Shown: piece after piece, positions 8,157 to 8,171 of the stretch
How positions within the stretch are numbered: position 1 is the stretch's first letter
Layout: each line of letters opens with the position of its first letter
DNA from: Caldifarciminota bacterium
Lineage (GTDB): Bacteria > Hydrothermota > Tepidihabitantia > Tepidihabitantales > Tepidihabitantaceae
Length of the DNA stretch: 8,171 bases
Direction of reading: 5' to 3'
Assembly: GCA_011049385.1 (NCBI GenBank)
Contig: DSBX01000222.1
Coordinates: forward strand, 1-8,171
Notes under the pieces: model-generated
The model's input: only the letters and a program-made list of their open reading frames with translations
What the model was told of the DNA's origin: nothing
Database searches by the model: none
Translations under genes and position numbers: made by a program

Positions 8157-8171
8157 CTACGAGGACGAACC
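8104..8171. repeat. Perfect 19-base inverted repeat at the window end
   Basis: GGTTCGTCCTCGTAGCCGG (8104-8122) reappears as its exact reverse complement at 8153-8171, which is the very end of the window, with 30 bases between. The match stops at 8122/8153 on the inner side and may run on beyond the window on the outer side. The right arm breaks the minus-strand reading frame with a TAG. A fold-back or chimeric end from assembly or amplification is the simplest explanation; a true stem-loop is possible. Confidence 0.85.

Overview
The window is bacterial DNA of high GC content (around 70% by eye across the genes), almost fully coding. The exception is the first ~780 bases, where four sampled 60-base lines run about 48-62% GC. 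I cannot place the organism firmly. Several features suit an uncultured high-GC bacterium: genes packed tail to tail, promoters of the TANNNT type placed six bases before start codons (leaderless mRNAs), and a greatly enlarged GlmL/MutL-type protein. No mobile element, rRNA, tRNA or CRISPR array is visible.

Layout from left to right. Bases 1-74 hold the 3' end of an unknown plus-strand gene. Bases 75-780 form a lower-GC stretch with one small unknown gene on the minus strand (94 aa, with promoter and Shine-Dalgarno) and a divergent control region. On the plus strand follows a DUF554 (YqgA-like) membrane protein (780-1460). It meets, tail to tail, a minus-strand operon made of accD (acetyl-CoA carboxylase carboxyltransferase beta subunit, 2542-3369) and a MalK/UgpC-type ABC transporter ATPase (1467-2549). 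The two operon genes overlap by 8 bases.

Between accD and the next plus-strand gene is a compact divergent promoter region of about 80 bases. A 21-base palindrome there carries the -35 boxes of both promoters in its two arms. The plus-strand gene (3449-5200) encodes an exported calcineurin-like metallophosphoesterase with a CBM9-like C-terminal domain. Its stop codon overlaps the stop of a large minus-strand gene (5197-7884), a GlmL/MutL-family ASKHA protein. That protein carries a C-terminal extension of about 415 residues with three carrier/barrel-like repeats and a further unrecognised domain. Upstream of it, overlapping as ATGA, is the 3' part of an unknown gene that runs to the window end.

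The last 19 bases are an exact reverse complement of bases 8104-8122 and place a stop codon in that gene's frame. This looks more like an assembly fold-back at a contig end than biology. The most interesting biology here is the recurring leaderless promoter geometry, the back-to-back palindromic promoter pair at 3376-3442, and the GlmL fusion.
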